64,000 nucleotides of DNA from Paracoccus lutimaris (lineage in GTDB: Bacteria > Pseudomonadota > Alphaproteobacteria > Rhodobacterales > Rhodobacteraceae). The stretch's first letter is position 1; the number at the start of each line of letters is the position of its first letter. The notes under the pieces were generated by a model. That model was not told where the DNA came from. It did no database searches and was given only the letters and a program-made list of their open reading frames with translations. Location: positions 92,597 to 156,596 of the forward strand of contig NZ_QPJL01000009.1 in NCBI RefSeq assembly GCF_003337565.1, written 5' to 3'. Shown in pieces: positions 37,463 through 45,195 of the stretch. The translations under genes were made by a program, and so were the position numbers.

Positions 37463-38296
37463 TCAACTTTCCCGCTTCAACGCGCTTTCGTGCCAGTGCC
37501 GCAGCGCCAGATGCGAAATCAGCGACAGCACGGCGAAAATCAGCACCCCCAAAGCGGCGATCAGCGCAAGGGCCGCGAACATGCGCGGGATGTTCAGGCG
37601 ATACCCGGCCTCAAGGATGCGAAAGGCCAGCCCGGTGCCGATCCCGGCTGTGCCCGCGACATATTCCGCCACCACCGCGCCGATCAGCGACAGCCCGCCC
37701 GCGATCCGCAGGCCGCCAAGGAAATAGGGCAGGGCCGAGGGCAGTTGCAGATGGATCAGCCTTTGCCAGCGGCTGGCACCATAGATGTGGTAAAGATCGG
37801 CCAGATTGCGATCGACCGAGCGCAGCCCCAGCGAGGTATTGGACAGGATCGGGAAAAACGCCACAATCCATGCGCAAAGCAGCAGGCCGACGGTGCGGTT
37901 CTCGACATAGATGAAGATCAGGGGCGCAATCGCCACCACCGGCGTTACCTGCAAGACCACCGCAAAGGGATAGAATGACATCTCGGCCCAGCGTGACAGG
38001 CTGAAGATCACGGCAAGGCCGACGCCGCCGATCACCGCGACGCTCAGCGCCATCATGGCGATTTTCAGCGTGACCCAGGTGGCCGGGCCAAGGATCGCCC
38101 AGTCCTTGACCAGCGTCTGCGCCACCAGACCGGGGCCGGGCAGGATGTAATGCGGGATCTGGTTCCAGACCACGATCCGGTCCCAGATCACCAGCGCCGC
38201 GACGATGGTCAGGGCCGGCATCAGCCAGCGGCCGATGCGTTCGGCGCGGGCGCGGCGCAGGCGGGCGGTTTCCTCGGTGTCCAAAGCTTCGGTCAT
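37463..38296 (-). CDS. ABC transporter permease (NMT1/THI5-type uptake system)
   Basis: A 277-residue BPD_transp_1 permease with a charged N-terminus and about six transmembrane helices. The EAA loop contains YGASRWQRLIHLQLPSALPYFLGGLR. It overlaps the ATPase gene by four bases. The system resembles those for taurine, aliphatic sulfonates, nitrate or thiamin pyrimidine, so the ligand cannot be set by the permease alone. Confidence 0.88.
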   Translation of the reverse strand: MTEALDTEETARLRRARAERIGRWLMPALTIVAALVIWDRIVVWNQIPHYILPGPGLVAQTLVKDWAILGPATWVTLKIAMMALSVAVIGGVGLAVIFSLSRWAEMSFYPFAVVLQVTPVVAIAPLIFIYVENRTVGLLLCAWIVAFFPILSNTSLGLRSVDRNLADLYHIYGASRWQRLIHLQLPSALPYFLGGLRIAGGLSLIGAVVAEYVAGTAGIGTGLAFRILEAGYRLNIPRMFAALALIAALGVLIFAVLSLISHLALRHWHESALKRES

Positions 38297-39051
38297 GCGT
38301 CACCTGTGGCGCGGGACAAGGCGGCCGAAACCGCGCGGCATTGCGCGGCATAATCGGCCGAGGTGCGGAATTCCTCGTCCCGGCGGGGGGCGGGGACGGT
38401 CAGTTCCTCGGCCACGCGGCCGGGGCGGGGGGCCATGACCACGATGCGGTCCGACAGATAGACGCTTTCAAAGACCGAATGGGTGACAAAGATTACCGTG
38501 CAGCCCAGCCGGTCGCGCAGCGCCAGCAGGTCGTCGTTCATCTTGTTGCGGGTGATTTCGTCCAGTGCCGCAAAGGGCTCGTCCATCAGGATCAGCCGGG
38601 GCTGCGTGACCAGCGCCCGGGCGATGGAGACGCGCATCTTCATCCCGCCCGACAGCTCGCGCGGATAGGCATTGGCGAAGCTGCCCAGACCCACCATCTC
38701 CAGCGCCTGCGCGATGCGGGGGCGGGCGTCGGGCAGGCTTTCGCCCCTTAGCCGCAGCGGCAGCCAGACGTTCTTTTCCACCGTCGCCCAAGGCATCAGC
38801 GTCGGTTCCTGAAAGACCACGCCCAGATCGCCGCTGTCATGCTTGCCCTGCCAGCTGACCTTGCCGGTAGTGGGCTGCATCAAGCCGGCGATCAGCCGCA
38901 GCGCTGTCGATTTCCCGCAGCCCGACGGCCCGAGAAGCGAGACGAACTCGCCCGTGGCCACCCGCAGGTTCATGCCCGAAAGTGCGGTGACGCCGCCGGC
39001 AAAGACCTTGCCGACGCCGTCCATCCGCAACAGATCGGACCCTTCTGTCAC
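38293..39051 (-). CDS. ABC transporter ATP-binding protein (NMT1/THI5-type uptake system)
   Basis: A 252-residue ABC ATPase from GTG 39051, which directly follows the preceding stop and has GGAGATGAAG upstream; ATG 39024 is an alternative. Walker A GPSGCGKST, VVFQEPTLMPWATVEKNV (Q-loop), signature LSGGMKMRVSIARAL, Walker B LILMDEPFAALDE and VTHSVFES are present. It belongs to the SsuB/TauB/NrtD branch and pairs with the neighbouring permease. Confidence 0.88.
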   Translation of the reverse strand: MTEGSDLLRMDGVGKVFAGGVTALSGMNLRVATGEFVSLLGPSGCGKSTALRLIAGLMQPTTGKVSWQGKHDSGDLGVVFQEPTLMPWATVEKNVWLPLRLRGESLPDARPRIAQALEMVGLGSFANAYPRELSGGMKMRVSIARALVTQPRLILMDEPFAALDEITRNKMNDDLLALRDRLGCTVIFVTHSVFESVYLSDRIVVMAPRPGRVAEELTVPAPRRDEEFRTSADYAAQCRAVSAALSRATGDA

Positions 39052-39053
39052 GC

Positions 39054-40043
39054 TTATTTCTTCATCTCCATGCCGACGCCCTTGCCGACGAAATCCAGCG
39101 TATAGGCCTTGGAATAATCCAGATCGGGCGAGATGGCGCCCGCCTCGGCCATGTCCTTGAAGAAGCCGTCGATATGTTCCTTGGTCATCACCCCGATGCC
39201 CTTTTCCAGCGCGTCGCCGGAATCGACGATGCCGTAGGCCTTCATCTGCTCGCGCGCGAAGGCCAGTTGTTCGTCGGTGATTTCGGGGTTGTCGGCCTTG
39301 ATCCGGGCATCGGCCTTGCTGGCATCGCCGTAAAGGTAATTGTACCAGCCCTTGGCCGAGCCATCGACAAAGCATTGCACCACCTCGGGGCGGGTGGCGA
39401 CGGTATCGGCCATGGTCTCGATCAGGGTGGAATAGGTGCCGTAACCCGCATCGGCCAGCAAAAGCGAGTCGGGCGTCCAGCCGGCCTCTTTCTGGACCAT
39501 CAGCGGCTCGGACGAGACATAGCCCTGAATGGCGGTGTTCTCGTCAGCGATAAAGGGGGCCATGTTGAACGTATAGACCTCGCGCTGTTCGTCGGTGAAA
39601 CCATGCGCGGATTTCATCCACAGGTAATACGAGGCAAAGCCCTCGTCGCTGACATAGATTTTCAGCTTTTTCAGGTCGTCAAAGGTCTTGCCCTTGCCGG
39701 GATGGGTCAGAAAGACCTGCGGTTCCTTTTGAAAGGTGGCGGCGACGGCGACGACCGGCACGCCTTCGGCGGCGGCGTTGAAGGTGGACAGCAGGTTGCC
39801 GGCCATGTTGAAGTCGATCTTGCCGGCCAGCATCATGGCGCGGTTGTTCACCTGCGGGCCGCCGGGCACGATGGTGACGTCAAGGCCGCATTCCTTGTAG
39901 GAGCCGTCCTCGACCGCCTGATAATAGCCGCCGTGTTCGCCCTGGGCGACCCAGTTGGTGCCGAAGCTGACTGCGGTCTGGGCCATGGCCGCGGGCGCAA
40001 GGCCAGAACCGGCCAAGGCAGACAGAATCAGGATGCGTTTCAT
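39054..40043 (-). CDS. NMT1/THI5-family ABC substrate-binding protein
   Basis: A 329-residue periplasmic protein with a signal peptide (MKRILILSALAGSGLAPAAMA) from ATG 40043. GLDVTIVPGGPQVNNRAMMLAGKIDFNMAG is the conserved binding-fold segment. It is distinct from ThiY at 25702: the mature N-terminus (VSFGTNWVAQGEHGGYYQAV) and ligand residues differ. It heads the operon leading to the amidohydrolase, FAD oxidase, flavodoxin and creatininase genes. The ligand is unknown; a pyrimidine-like or other heterocyclic amide is suggested by the neighbours. Confidence 0.87.
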   Translation of the reverse strand: MKRILILSALAGSGLAPAAMAQTAVSFGTNWVAQGEHGGYYQAVEDGSYKECGLDVTIVPGGPQVNNRAMMLAGKIDFNMAGNLLSTFNAAAEGVPVVAVAATFQKEPQVFLTHPGKGKTFDDLKKLKIYVSDEGFASYYLWMKSAHGFTDEQREVYTFNMAPFIADENTAIQGYVSSEPLMVQKEAGWTPDSLLLADAGYGTYSTLIETMADTVATRPEVVQCFVDGSAKGWYNYLYGDASKADARIKADNPEITDEQLAFAREQMKAYGIVDSGDALEKGIGVMTKEHIDGFFKDMAEAGAISPDLDYSKAYTLDFVGKGVGMEMKK

Positions 40044-40118
40044 GGTAACTCCTGTTGGGGCGCTGGAATTCCTGTTTGCTTTCGGGGGCATGGTGCATGG
40101 CCAATGGCCATTGCGCAA

Positions 40119-40130
40119 CGAAAGCTTTCG
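40119..40130. promoter_or_regulatory. Palindrome in divergent promoter region, candidate operator
   Basis: CGAAAGCTTTCG is a perfect 12-bp palindrome in the 157-bp gap between the ABC binding-protein gene (minus) and ridA (plus). Its position is right for a repressor or activator site serving both directions. No regulator gene is adjacent. Confidence 0.4.
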
Positions 40131-40164
40131 CAGAATTGAGTCTTTTCAGCATGATCTGCCCATC

Positions 40165-40193
40165 TTGACCGTATCGGAGTGCTGGATCAGGAT
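40165..40193 (+). promoter_or_regulatory. Candidate sigma-70 promoter for the second ridA
   Basis: TTGACC and CAGGAT are separated by 17 bases. The -10 matches only partly. Transcription would begin about 40199-40201, at the ATG of the next gene, so the message could be leaderless. This is weak evidence from one site. Confidence 0.35.
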
Positions 40194-40200
40194 CGCGGCC

Positions 40201-40596
40201 ATGCAGGCCCTGAACCCCAAAACCATCGCGGCGCCCTTTGGCCGCTATTCGCATGGCGTCACGACCCGAGGCGGCGGACGGCTGGTCCTGACCTCGGGGC
40301 AGTTGGGGTTGCGCCCGGACGGGGTGGTGCCCACGGGCGCGCTGGATCAGGCGCGGCAGTGTTTTGCCAATTGCGCCGCCATTCTGGCCGAGGCCGGTCT
40401 GGGTCCCGGCGACGTTCTGCGCATCAATGCCTTTGTCACCGACAGGGCGCATTTTCCCGACTATATGGCGGCGCGGGATGAATTCCTGACCGGGATCGAG
40501 GTGCTGCCCGCCTCGACCCTGGTGATCGTTTCGGGCTTTACCCGGCCGGAATTTCTGGTCGAGGTGGAATTGACGGCAATGGAAAGGCCCCGATGA
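40201..40596 (+). CDS. RidA family protein (second copy)
   Basis: A 131-residue RidA/YjgF/Rid homologue: YSHGVTTRGGGRLVLTSGQLGL, the RINAFVTD strand and a STLVIVSGFTRPEFLVEVELTA end with the conserved Arg (FTRPEFLVEVE) that binds carboxylate ligands in deaminating members. It is divergent from the N-heterocycle operon and may clear reactive imine or enamine intermediates it makes. It overlaps the HAD gene by four bases. Confidence 0.86.
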   Translation: MQALNPKTIAAPFGRYSHGVTTRGGGRLVLTSGQLGLRPDGVVPTGALDQARQCFANCAAILAEAGLGPGDVLRINAFVTDRAHFPDYMAARDEFLTGIEVLPASTLVIVSGFTRPEFLVEVELTAMERPR

Positions 40597-41195
40597 AGAA
40601 CGTGATTTTCGACCTTGGCGCGGTGCTGATCGAATGGGATCCGGCCTTCGCTTTCGCCGATATCTTCACCACCCGCGAGGCCGCCGAGGCCTGGCTTGAG
40701 CGCGTCGATTTCGACAGCTGGAACCGTTTTCAGGATGGTGGGCGCAGCTTTGATGACGGCGTGGCCGTCGCCCGCGCCGCCCATGGCGACGAGGCCCGCC
40801 ACCTTGAGGGCTATCTGGACGCCTATCCTCTGACCATCCAGACGCCCGTGCCCGGCAGCTGGGAAATCGCCGAGGCGCTGCTGGCGCGGGGCGTGCCGCT
40901 TTATGCGATCACCAACTGGTCGGCCGAGACATGGCCGCATGCGCTGGCGCTTTATCCCCGGCTTGAGGCGATCTTCAACGACATCGTCGTTTCGGGGCAG
41001 GTCAAGCAGTTGAAGCCGGCAGCGGCGATCTATCGGCTGCTGATGGACCGCAACGGGCTGGAGGCCAGGGATTGCATCTTCATCGACGACAGCATGGCTA
41101 ATGTCGAAGGCGCCCGCGCGGTCGGCATGGATGCGATCCATTTCACCGGCGCCGAGGCGCTGGGCCGGGAACTGGCGGCGCGCGGGGTATTTTGA
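40593..41195 (+). CDS. HAD family hydrolase
   Basis: A 200-residue HAD-superfamily protein. Motif I is FDLGAVLIEWDP (nucleophile D7 in FDLGAV; the +2 acid is replaced by Gly), motif II ITNWSAETW, the conserved Lys in KQLKP and motif III CIFIDDSMANVEGA. Usual HAD phosphatases have DxD in motif I; DxG-type variants act on other substrates, for example as dehalogenases or remain uncharacterised. Coupled to ridA, substrate unknown. Confidence 0.86.
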   Translation: MKNVIFDLGAVLIEWDPAFAFADIFTTREAAEAWLERVDFDSWNRFQDGGRSFDDGVAVARAAHGDEARHLEGYLDAYPLTIQTPVPGSWEIAEALLARGVPLYAITNWSAETWPHALALYPRLEAIFNDIVVSGQVKQLKPAAAIYRLLMDRNGLEARDCIFIDDSMANVEGARAVGMDAIHFTGAEALGRELAARGVF

Positions 41196-41208
41196 TGGCT
41201 GCAATGAT

Positions 41209-41442
41209 TTGGGCTTCACGCATTTGATCGACGACGATTCAGTGCTGACAGGTGAGCTTGCGAACTGGCCTACGAAATCCGCACTGGCCGAGATCTTCAG
41301 GTCGGACGGATATCTGGTCGCATTCTCGCGCCGCGTGTCAAAAAACCTTGCCAATGCCGGGCTGAGACATCGTCTTGAGATATATTCCGGGACCGGTGAA
41401 CTGGTCGCCGATCTGCATCACGATTGGCCGAAAGACTGGTAG
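41209..41442 (+). CDS. Possible small hypothetical ORF or gene remnant
   Basis: Open reading frame of about 77 codons with a plausible, non-shadow composition (for example ANWPTKSALAEIFRSDGYLVAFSRR), but no in-frame ATG after the HAD gene; TTG 41209 or GTG 41242 would be needed. GC content drops here relative to the neighbours. It could be a real small gene, the 3' end of a decayed gene or chance. No family recognised. Confidence 0.3.
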   Translation: MGFTHLIDDDSVLTGELANWPTKSALAEIFRSDGYLVAFSRRVSKNLANAGLRHRLEIYSGTGELVADLHHDWPKDW

Positions 41443-41632
41443 GCTTGCGGTAAAACCGGCCAAAATCACCAGCGGGCGCAGATATTTTACCTTCACGCGC
41501 CCGGATTCACGTCCCAGTCACAGCGCGATCACGCCCCTTGTGGCAGAATCAATTCACGACGCGGCGAAAGGCACAGCCGCAGGGCCAGTTCTTCAGCCAG
41601 CGCGTCGGGTCTTTGGTTCATGAGGTGCGACG

Positions 41633-41896
41633 ATGGTAACGAGTTTCCACAAGCCGACCTTCAGGGACGGGCAAGGGGCCGCGGCAGTCAGCCATGACCC
41701 CCTTGGTATCCCCGAGCCGATCAGCATCGGGCGCGATCGTCTTGCCGCGCTGGATGCGGCCTTCTGGGCACGTCCTGTCCGGGGCCGCGTCGTGAATGTC
41801 GATCTGCTCCGCCCGTCCCTGCCGGGGGCACAAAGCAATTTGAACAGCTATTTCAGCAACCGACGAGGCATGCTTCATCCGCCGTCGCCGGGGTGA
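41633..41896 (+). CDS. Possible small hypothetical ORF
   Basis: An 87-codon frame with a fair GAGGTG ribosome-binding site five bases before the ATG. It contains RDRLAALDAAFWARPVRGRV but no motif that can be named. The opposite strand also has open frames, so coding status is doubtful. Confidence 0.25.
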   Translation: MVTSFHKPTFRDGQGAAAVSHDPLGIPEPISIGRDRLAALDAAFWARPVRGRVVNVDLLRPSLPGAQSNLNSYFSNRRGMLHPPSPG

Positions 41897-42042
41897 GCGG
41901 GGAACGATATTTCATCCCCTTCGCGGATCAGGGCGCCCGGGGCCCGATGGCTCCTCAGTCCCCCCTCCCGGCAGATCCGGCCCGGGGCTCTGCGATCCGC
42001 CAAGCCATGCCGCCGCGCCCAGCAGGGCCGGCGGCATGCGCA

Positions 42043-42477
42043 TTATGCCACCAGCTTCGCCGCGTGGCGCAGCGCCAGCTGATAGCCATGGGTGCCGAAC
42101 CCGGCCATGACCGCATCGGCGCGCAGGCTGACATAGGAATGGTGGCGAAAGCTTTCACGCTTGTGGACATTCGAGATATGCACCTCGATCACCGGCCCGT
42201 CAAAGGTGTTCAGCGCATCCAGAACCGCGACCGAGGTATGGGTCAAGGCGGCCGGGTTGATGATGATCGCCTGCGCGTTCTGCCGCGCCTCGTGAATCAT
42301 GTCGATGATCGCGCCCTCGTGGTTCGACTGGAAGAAGACGATTTCAACGCCCAGCTCCTGCGCCAGCGCGCGGCAATCGGCCTCGACATCGGCAAGGGTG
42401 GTGCTGCCATAGATTTCCGGCTGGCGCTGGCCCAGCAGGTTCAGGTTGGGGCCGTTCAGGATATAGACCGTGGGCAT
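42043..42477 (-). CDS. aroQ: Type II 3-dehydroquinate dehydratase AroQ
   Basis: A 144-residue type II dehydroquinase: [17 protein letters not shown] with the catalytic Tyr, [11 protein letters not shown], and [20 protein letters not shown] with the catalytic His. GFGTHGY closes the protein. It converts 3-dehydroquinate to 3-dehydroshikimate in the shikimate pathway. It stands alone, and the two-component genes downstream are unrelated in function. Confidence 0.94.
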   Translation of the reverse strand: MPTVYILNGPNLNLLGQRQPEIYGSTTLADVEADCRALAQELGVEIVFFQSNHEGAIIDMIHEARQNAQAIIINPAALTHTSVAVLDALNTFDGPVIEVHISNVHKRESFRHHSYVSLRADAVMAGFGTHGYQLALRHAAKLVA

Positions 42478-42515
42478 CGTATTCTCCGCAGATGTTGCGC
42501 GCAGCCTAGCGCGGG

Positions 42516-43217
42516 CTAGTCCAGTTCGGCCAGAAAGATATAGCCGGCGCCGTAGATGGTCTTGATCAGGCGCGGGTTCTTGGGGTCCTCGCCAAGCTTG
42601 GTCCGCAGGCGCGAGATGCGCACATCCATTGCCCGGTCAAAGCTTTCGCCGGCCGTGCCGCCCAGCGTCTCAAGCATCTGCGTGCGCGAGATCAGGCGGC
42701 GGGGATTGTCCAGAAACATCCGCAGGACCTCGGCCTCGGCATGGCTGATCGGGGTTTCCACCCCCTCGGGCGAGGTCAGCGAATAGCGGTCGAAATCTGC
42801 CGACCAGCCGGCGAAACGCACGCGCTGGCGGCCGGTATCGCTGTCGCGCTGGGGTTTGCGCAGCCGGGCGCGGATGCGGGCCACGACCTCGGCCGGCTCA
42901 AAGGGCTTGGTGATATAGTCGTCGGCGCCCAGCTCGAGGCCCGTGACCCGGTCCTGCACCTGCGCCCGCCCCGAGATGATGATGATCGCCGCGCCGGATT
43001 CGCGCGCCAGCCGGTGAACCAGCGCCAGCCCGTCGCGGTCGGGCAGGCCCAGATCGATCAGGCAGGCATCGGGCTGGATGCGGCGCAGCGCCGCCTCGAA
43101 TTCGGTGGCGCGGGCGAATGCGGTGGTGCGAAAGCCGGCCTCCTCCAGCGCGGCGGAGAGCAGCCGGCGGATTTCCGGCTCGTCATCCAGAATGGCGATC
43201 AGGGGCGCGTCAGTCAT
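42516..43217 (-). CDS. OmpR-family response regulator
   Basis: A 233-residue regulator from ATG 43217. The receiver has acidic pocket DDEP (11-14), phospho-acceptor D55 in CLIDLGLPD, and KPFEPAEV with the conserved Lys. A winged-helix DNA-binding domain of the Trans_reg_C type follows (residues ~130-230: [29 protein letters not shown]). It overlaps the hybrid kinase gene by eight bases, and the two probably form one system. Its targets may include the divergent CoA-ligase/Liv operon, by proximity only. Confidence 0.9.
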   Translation of the reverse strand: MTDAPLIAILDDEPEIRRLLSAALEEAGFRTTAFARATEFEAALRRIQPDACLIDLGLPDRDGLALVHRLARESGAAIIIISGRAQVQDRVTGLELGADDYITKPFEPAEVVARIRARLRKPQRDSDTGRQRVRFAGWSADFDRYSLTSPEGVETPISHAEAEVLRMFLDNPRRLISRTQMLETLGGTAGESFDRAMDVRISRLRTKLGEDPKNPRLIKTIYGAGYIFLAELD

Positions 43218-45075
43218 CGGTCCTTGCCATGGCCGCAGCCAGTTCGATGTCGTCAAAGGGCTTGGTCAGGACCGGACAGTCAAGCCCCGACCTGCGCGCA
43301 TCGCCGGGAGGCAATGCCGTCATCAGGATGCCCGGCAGGCCCAGCCCCAGCAGTTCCGTACCCGAGCCGTCGCCCAGCTGCAGGTCCGACAGGATCAGCG
43401 TCAGGCCGGGCAGATCGGTCAGGCCGCGCGCCTCGGCCACGGATGCCGCCTCGATCACCGAATGGCCCTGTGCGGTCAGCATCTCGCGGATATGAGTGCG
43501 GATGGCGTCGTCATCCTCGGCCAGAAGCACCAGATGCGGGCGCGCGGCGCGCAGCGGCAGGCGGATGGTGACCTGCGCGCCATGCCCGGTATTCGACAGC
43601 CGCAGGGTGCCGCCGGCCAGCTTGATCTGGTCATAGACCATGGGCAGGCCCAGCCCGGTGCCCTGACTGCCCTTGGTGGAATAAAACGGCTCGGTCGCGC
43701 GGGTCAGGGCCTCGGGCGAAAAGCCGGGGCCGGTATCGCTGACCGCGATTTCGAGCCAGCGCCCGGCGGGGCGGGCCTCGACGGTGATGCGGCCCGCGCC
43801 CTGCATGGCGTCGCGGGCGTTCAGGACCAGGTTCAACAGCGCGTCCTGCAAGGCGCCGGGGTCCAGCATGATCCGGCCCGGCAGTCCCTCGGCGCGGGTG
43901 GCCAGCCGGATGTTCATGCCCAGCGTCGGCTGGGTCATGGCCGCCAGCTCGTCCAGAGCCGCGCCCAGATCGACCGGCTGCGGGTGATATTCGCGCCGGC
44001 CGGTCAGCGCGGCGATCCCGTCCAGCAGCGTGACCCCGCGCCGGGCGGCGGCCAGCGTCGCCTGCACATCCTCGGCCTGTTCCGGCGCAAGGCCGGCGCG
44101 CGCCAGCCGCCCCTGCAGGCCAAGGATGATGGTCAGCAGATTGCCGAAATCATGCGCCATGCCGGAGGTGACCTGCGCCGCCACGGCGCGCTTTGCGGCA
44201 TGGGTCAGGGCCTCGCGCGCCTGTACCTCGGCGGTGACATCGGTGGACAGGATATAGGCGCCCCGCCCGGCCTGATCGGGGGTCAGCGCGATGCGGATGC
44301 GCCGGCCCGAAGGCGGGTGGGTGATTTCAAACACCTGCGGCTGGCCGGCAAAGGCGCGGTCCATATGCGGGCGGATGCGGTCAAAGGTATCCCGCCCCAG
44401 CACGCATTCGGCGGTCTGGCCGACGATATCGGCGGCGACGCCCGGAAAGACCGCGAAAAGCTGGTTGTTGGAGAACGTATAGCGATAGTCGCGGTCCATA
44501 TGGGCGATATGGGCGGGGACCATGGCGGTGACTTGCCGGGTGCGGGCCTCGGATTCGGTCAGGATGCGCTTGGCTTCCTCCAGCGCGGCATTGGTCGAGG
44601 CCAGCGCGCGGTTGGCGGCGGCCAGCCGTTCGGCATGGTCCAGCGCCAGTTCGGAAAGCTCTTCGGAGCGGGCGCGCAGCAGCTGTTCCTGACGCTTGAT
44701 CTGGGTGATGTCGGTATAGACCGCGACCCAGCCGCCCTGCGACAGCGGCGCCCCCTCGACCGAGATCCAGCGGCCATCGGGGCGTTTTCGTTCCATGTAA
44801 TGGGGCTGGAAGGTGCGGGCCTGTTCGACGCGCTCGCGCACGGCGGCCTCGGGATAGGCTTGCGGCCCGTATTCGCCGCGCCGGACCAGATAGCGGATCG
44901 TGTCCTCGAATGTGGCGCCGGGACGGGTCAGTTCGTCCGGCAGGTCGAACATCGCCTGATAGGGCCGATTGACCACCGCCAGCCGCAGATCCGCATCGAA
45001 AATCGAGATTGCCTGCTGAATCAGGTTCAGCCCGGAGCGGGTCAATGCGGTGTGCCGGTCGTCAGCCATGGCCAT
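43210..45075 (-). CDS. Hybrid histidine kinase with PAS domains and C-terminal receiver
   Basis: About 621 residues. An N-terminal PAS domain (about 10-130, ending in AVYTDITQIKRQ) is followed by a coiled coil, a second PAS (about 190-290), a dimerisation box with H308 in GMAHDFGNLL, and a HATPase domain with NLVLNARDAM (N box), DTGPGFS and GTGLGLPM. A receiver at about 513-620 has acceptor Asp in LILSDLQLGDG. There is no transmembrane segment, so it senses a cytoplasmic signal. The start is uncertain among three in-frame ATGs (45084, 45075, 45069). It diverges from the acyl-CoA ligase operon. Confidence 0.88.
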   Translation of the reverse strand: MAMADDRHTALTRSGLNLIQQAISIFDADLRLAVVNRPYQAMFDLPDELTRPGATFEDTIRYLVRRGEYGPQAYPEAAVRERVEQARTFQPHYMERKRPDGRWISVEGAPLSQGGWVAVYTDITQIKRQEQLLRARSEELSELALDHAERLAAANRALASTNAALEEAKRILTESEARTRQVTAMVPAHIAHMDRDYRYTFSNNQLFAVFPGVAADIVGQTAECVLGRDTFDRIRPHMDRAFAGQPQVFEITHPPSGRRIRIALTPDQAGRGAYILSTDVTAEVQAREALTHAAKRAVAAQVTSGMAHDFGNLLTIILGLQGRLARAGLAPEQAEDVQATLAAARRGVTLLDGIAALTGRREYHPQPVDLGAALDELAAMTQPTLGMNIRLATRAEGLPGRIMLDPGALQDALLNLVLNARDAMQGAGRITVEARPAGRWLEIAVSDTGPGFSPEALTRATEPFYSTKGSQGTGLGLPMVYDQIKLAGGTLRLSNTGHGAQVTIRLPLRAARPHLVLLAEDDDAIRTHIREMLTAQGHSVIEAASVAEARGLTDLPGLTLILSDLQLGDGSGTELLGLGLPGILMTALPPGDARRSGLDCPVLTKPFDDIELAAAMARTDD

Positions 45076-45124
45076 GATTAACATTGCCTCGCGGTTGTAA
45101 CAATTCGTAGGATTCGGGAAAAAC

Positions 45125-45139
45125 TGGCGCAAGGATTGC
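45125..45139 (+). promoter_or_regulatory. Candidate sigma-54 promoter upstream of the CoA ligase operon
   Basis: TGGCGC-AAGGA-TTGC matches the -24/-12 pattern TGGCAC-N5-TTGC except for one base, and has the right GG-to-GC spacing of ten. It lies 56 bases upstream of the ligase ATG. The adjacent regulator is OmpR-type without an AAA+ domain, so an enhancer-binding protein elsewhere would be needed. High GC raises the chance-match rate. Confidence 0.4.
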
Positions 45140-45195
45140 CGCGCTAATCTGCGCTTGCCGAGGGAAAGAGGAGCCCGCCGGCCAGGGGAGGTGAC

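Larger units (their letters stand above)
41196..42042. other. Low-coding region between HAD gene and aroQ
   Basis: This 847-bp stretch has only the two doubtful small frames described above, is less GC-rich than the neighbours in its first half, and contains no recognised RNA, repeat or mobile-element motif. It may hold remnants of a degraded gene. The last 150 bases near aroQ are GC-rich and unstructured as far as can be seen. Confidence 0.6.
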
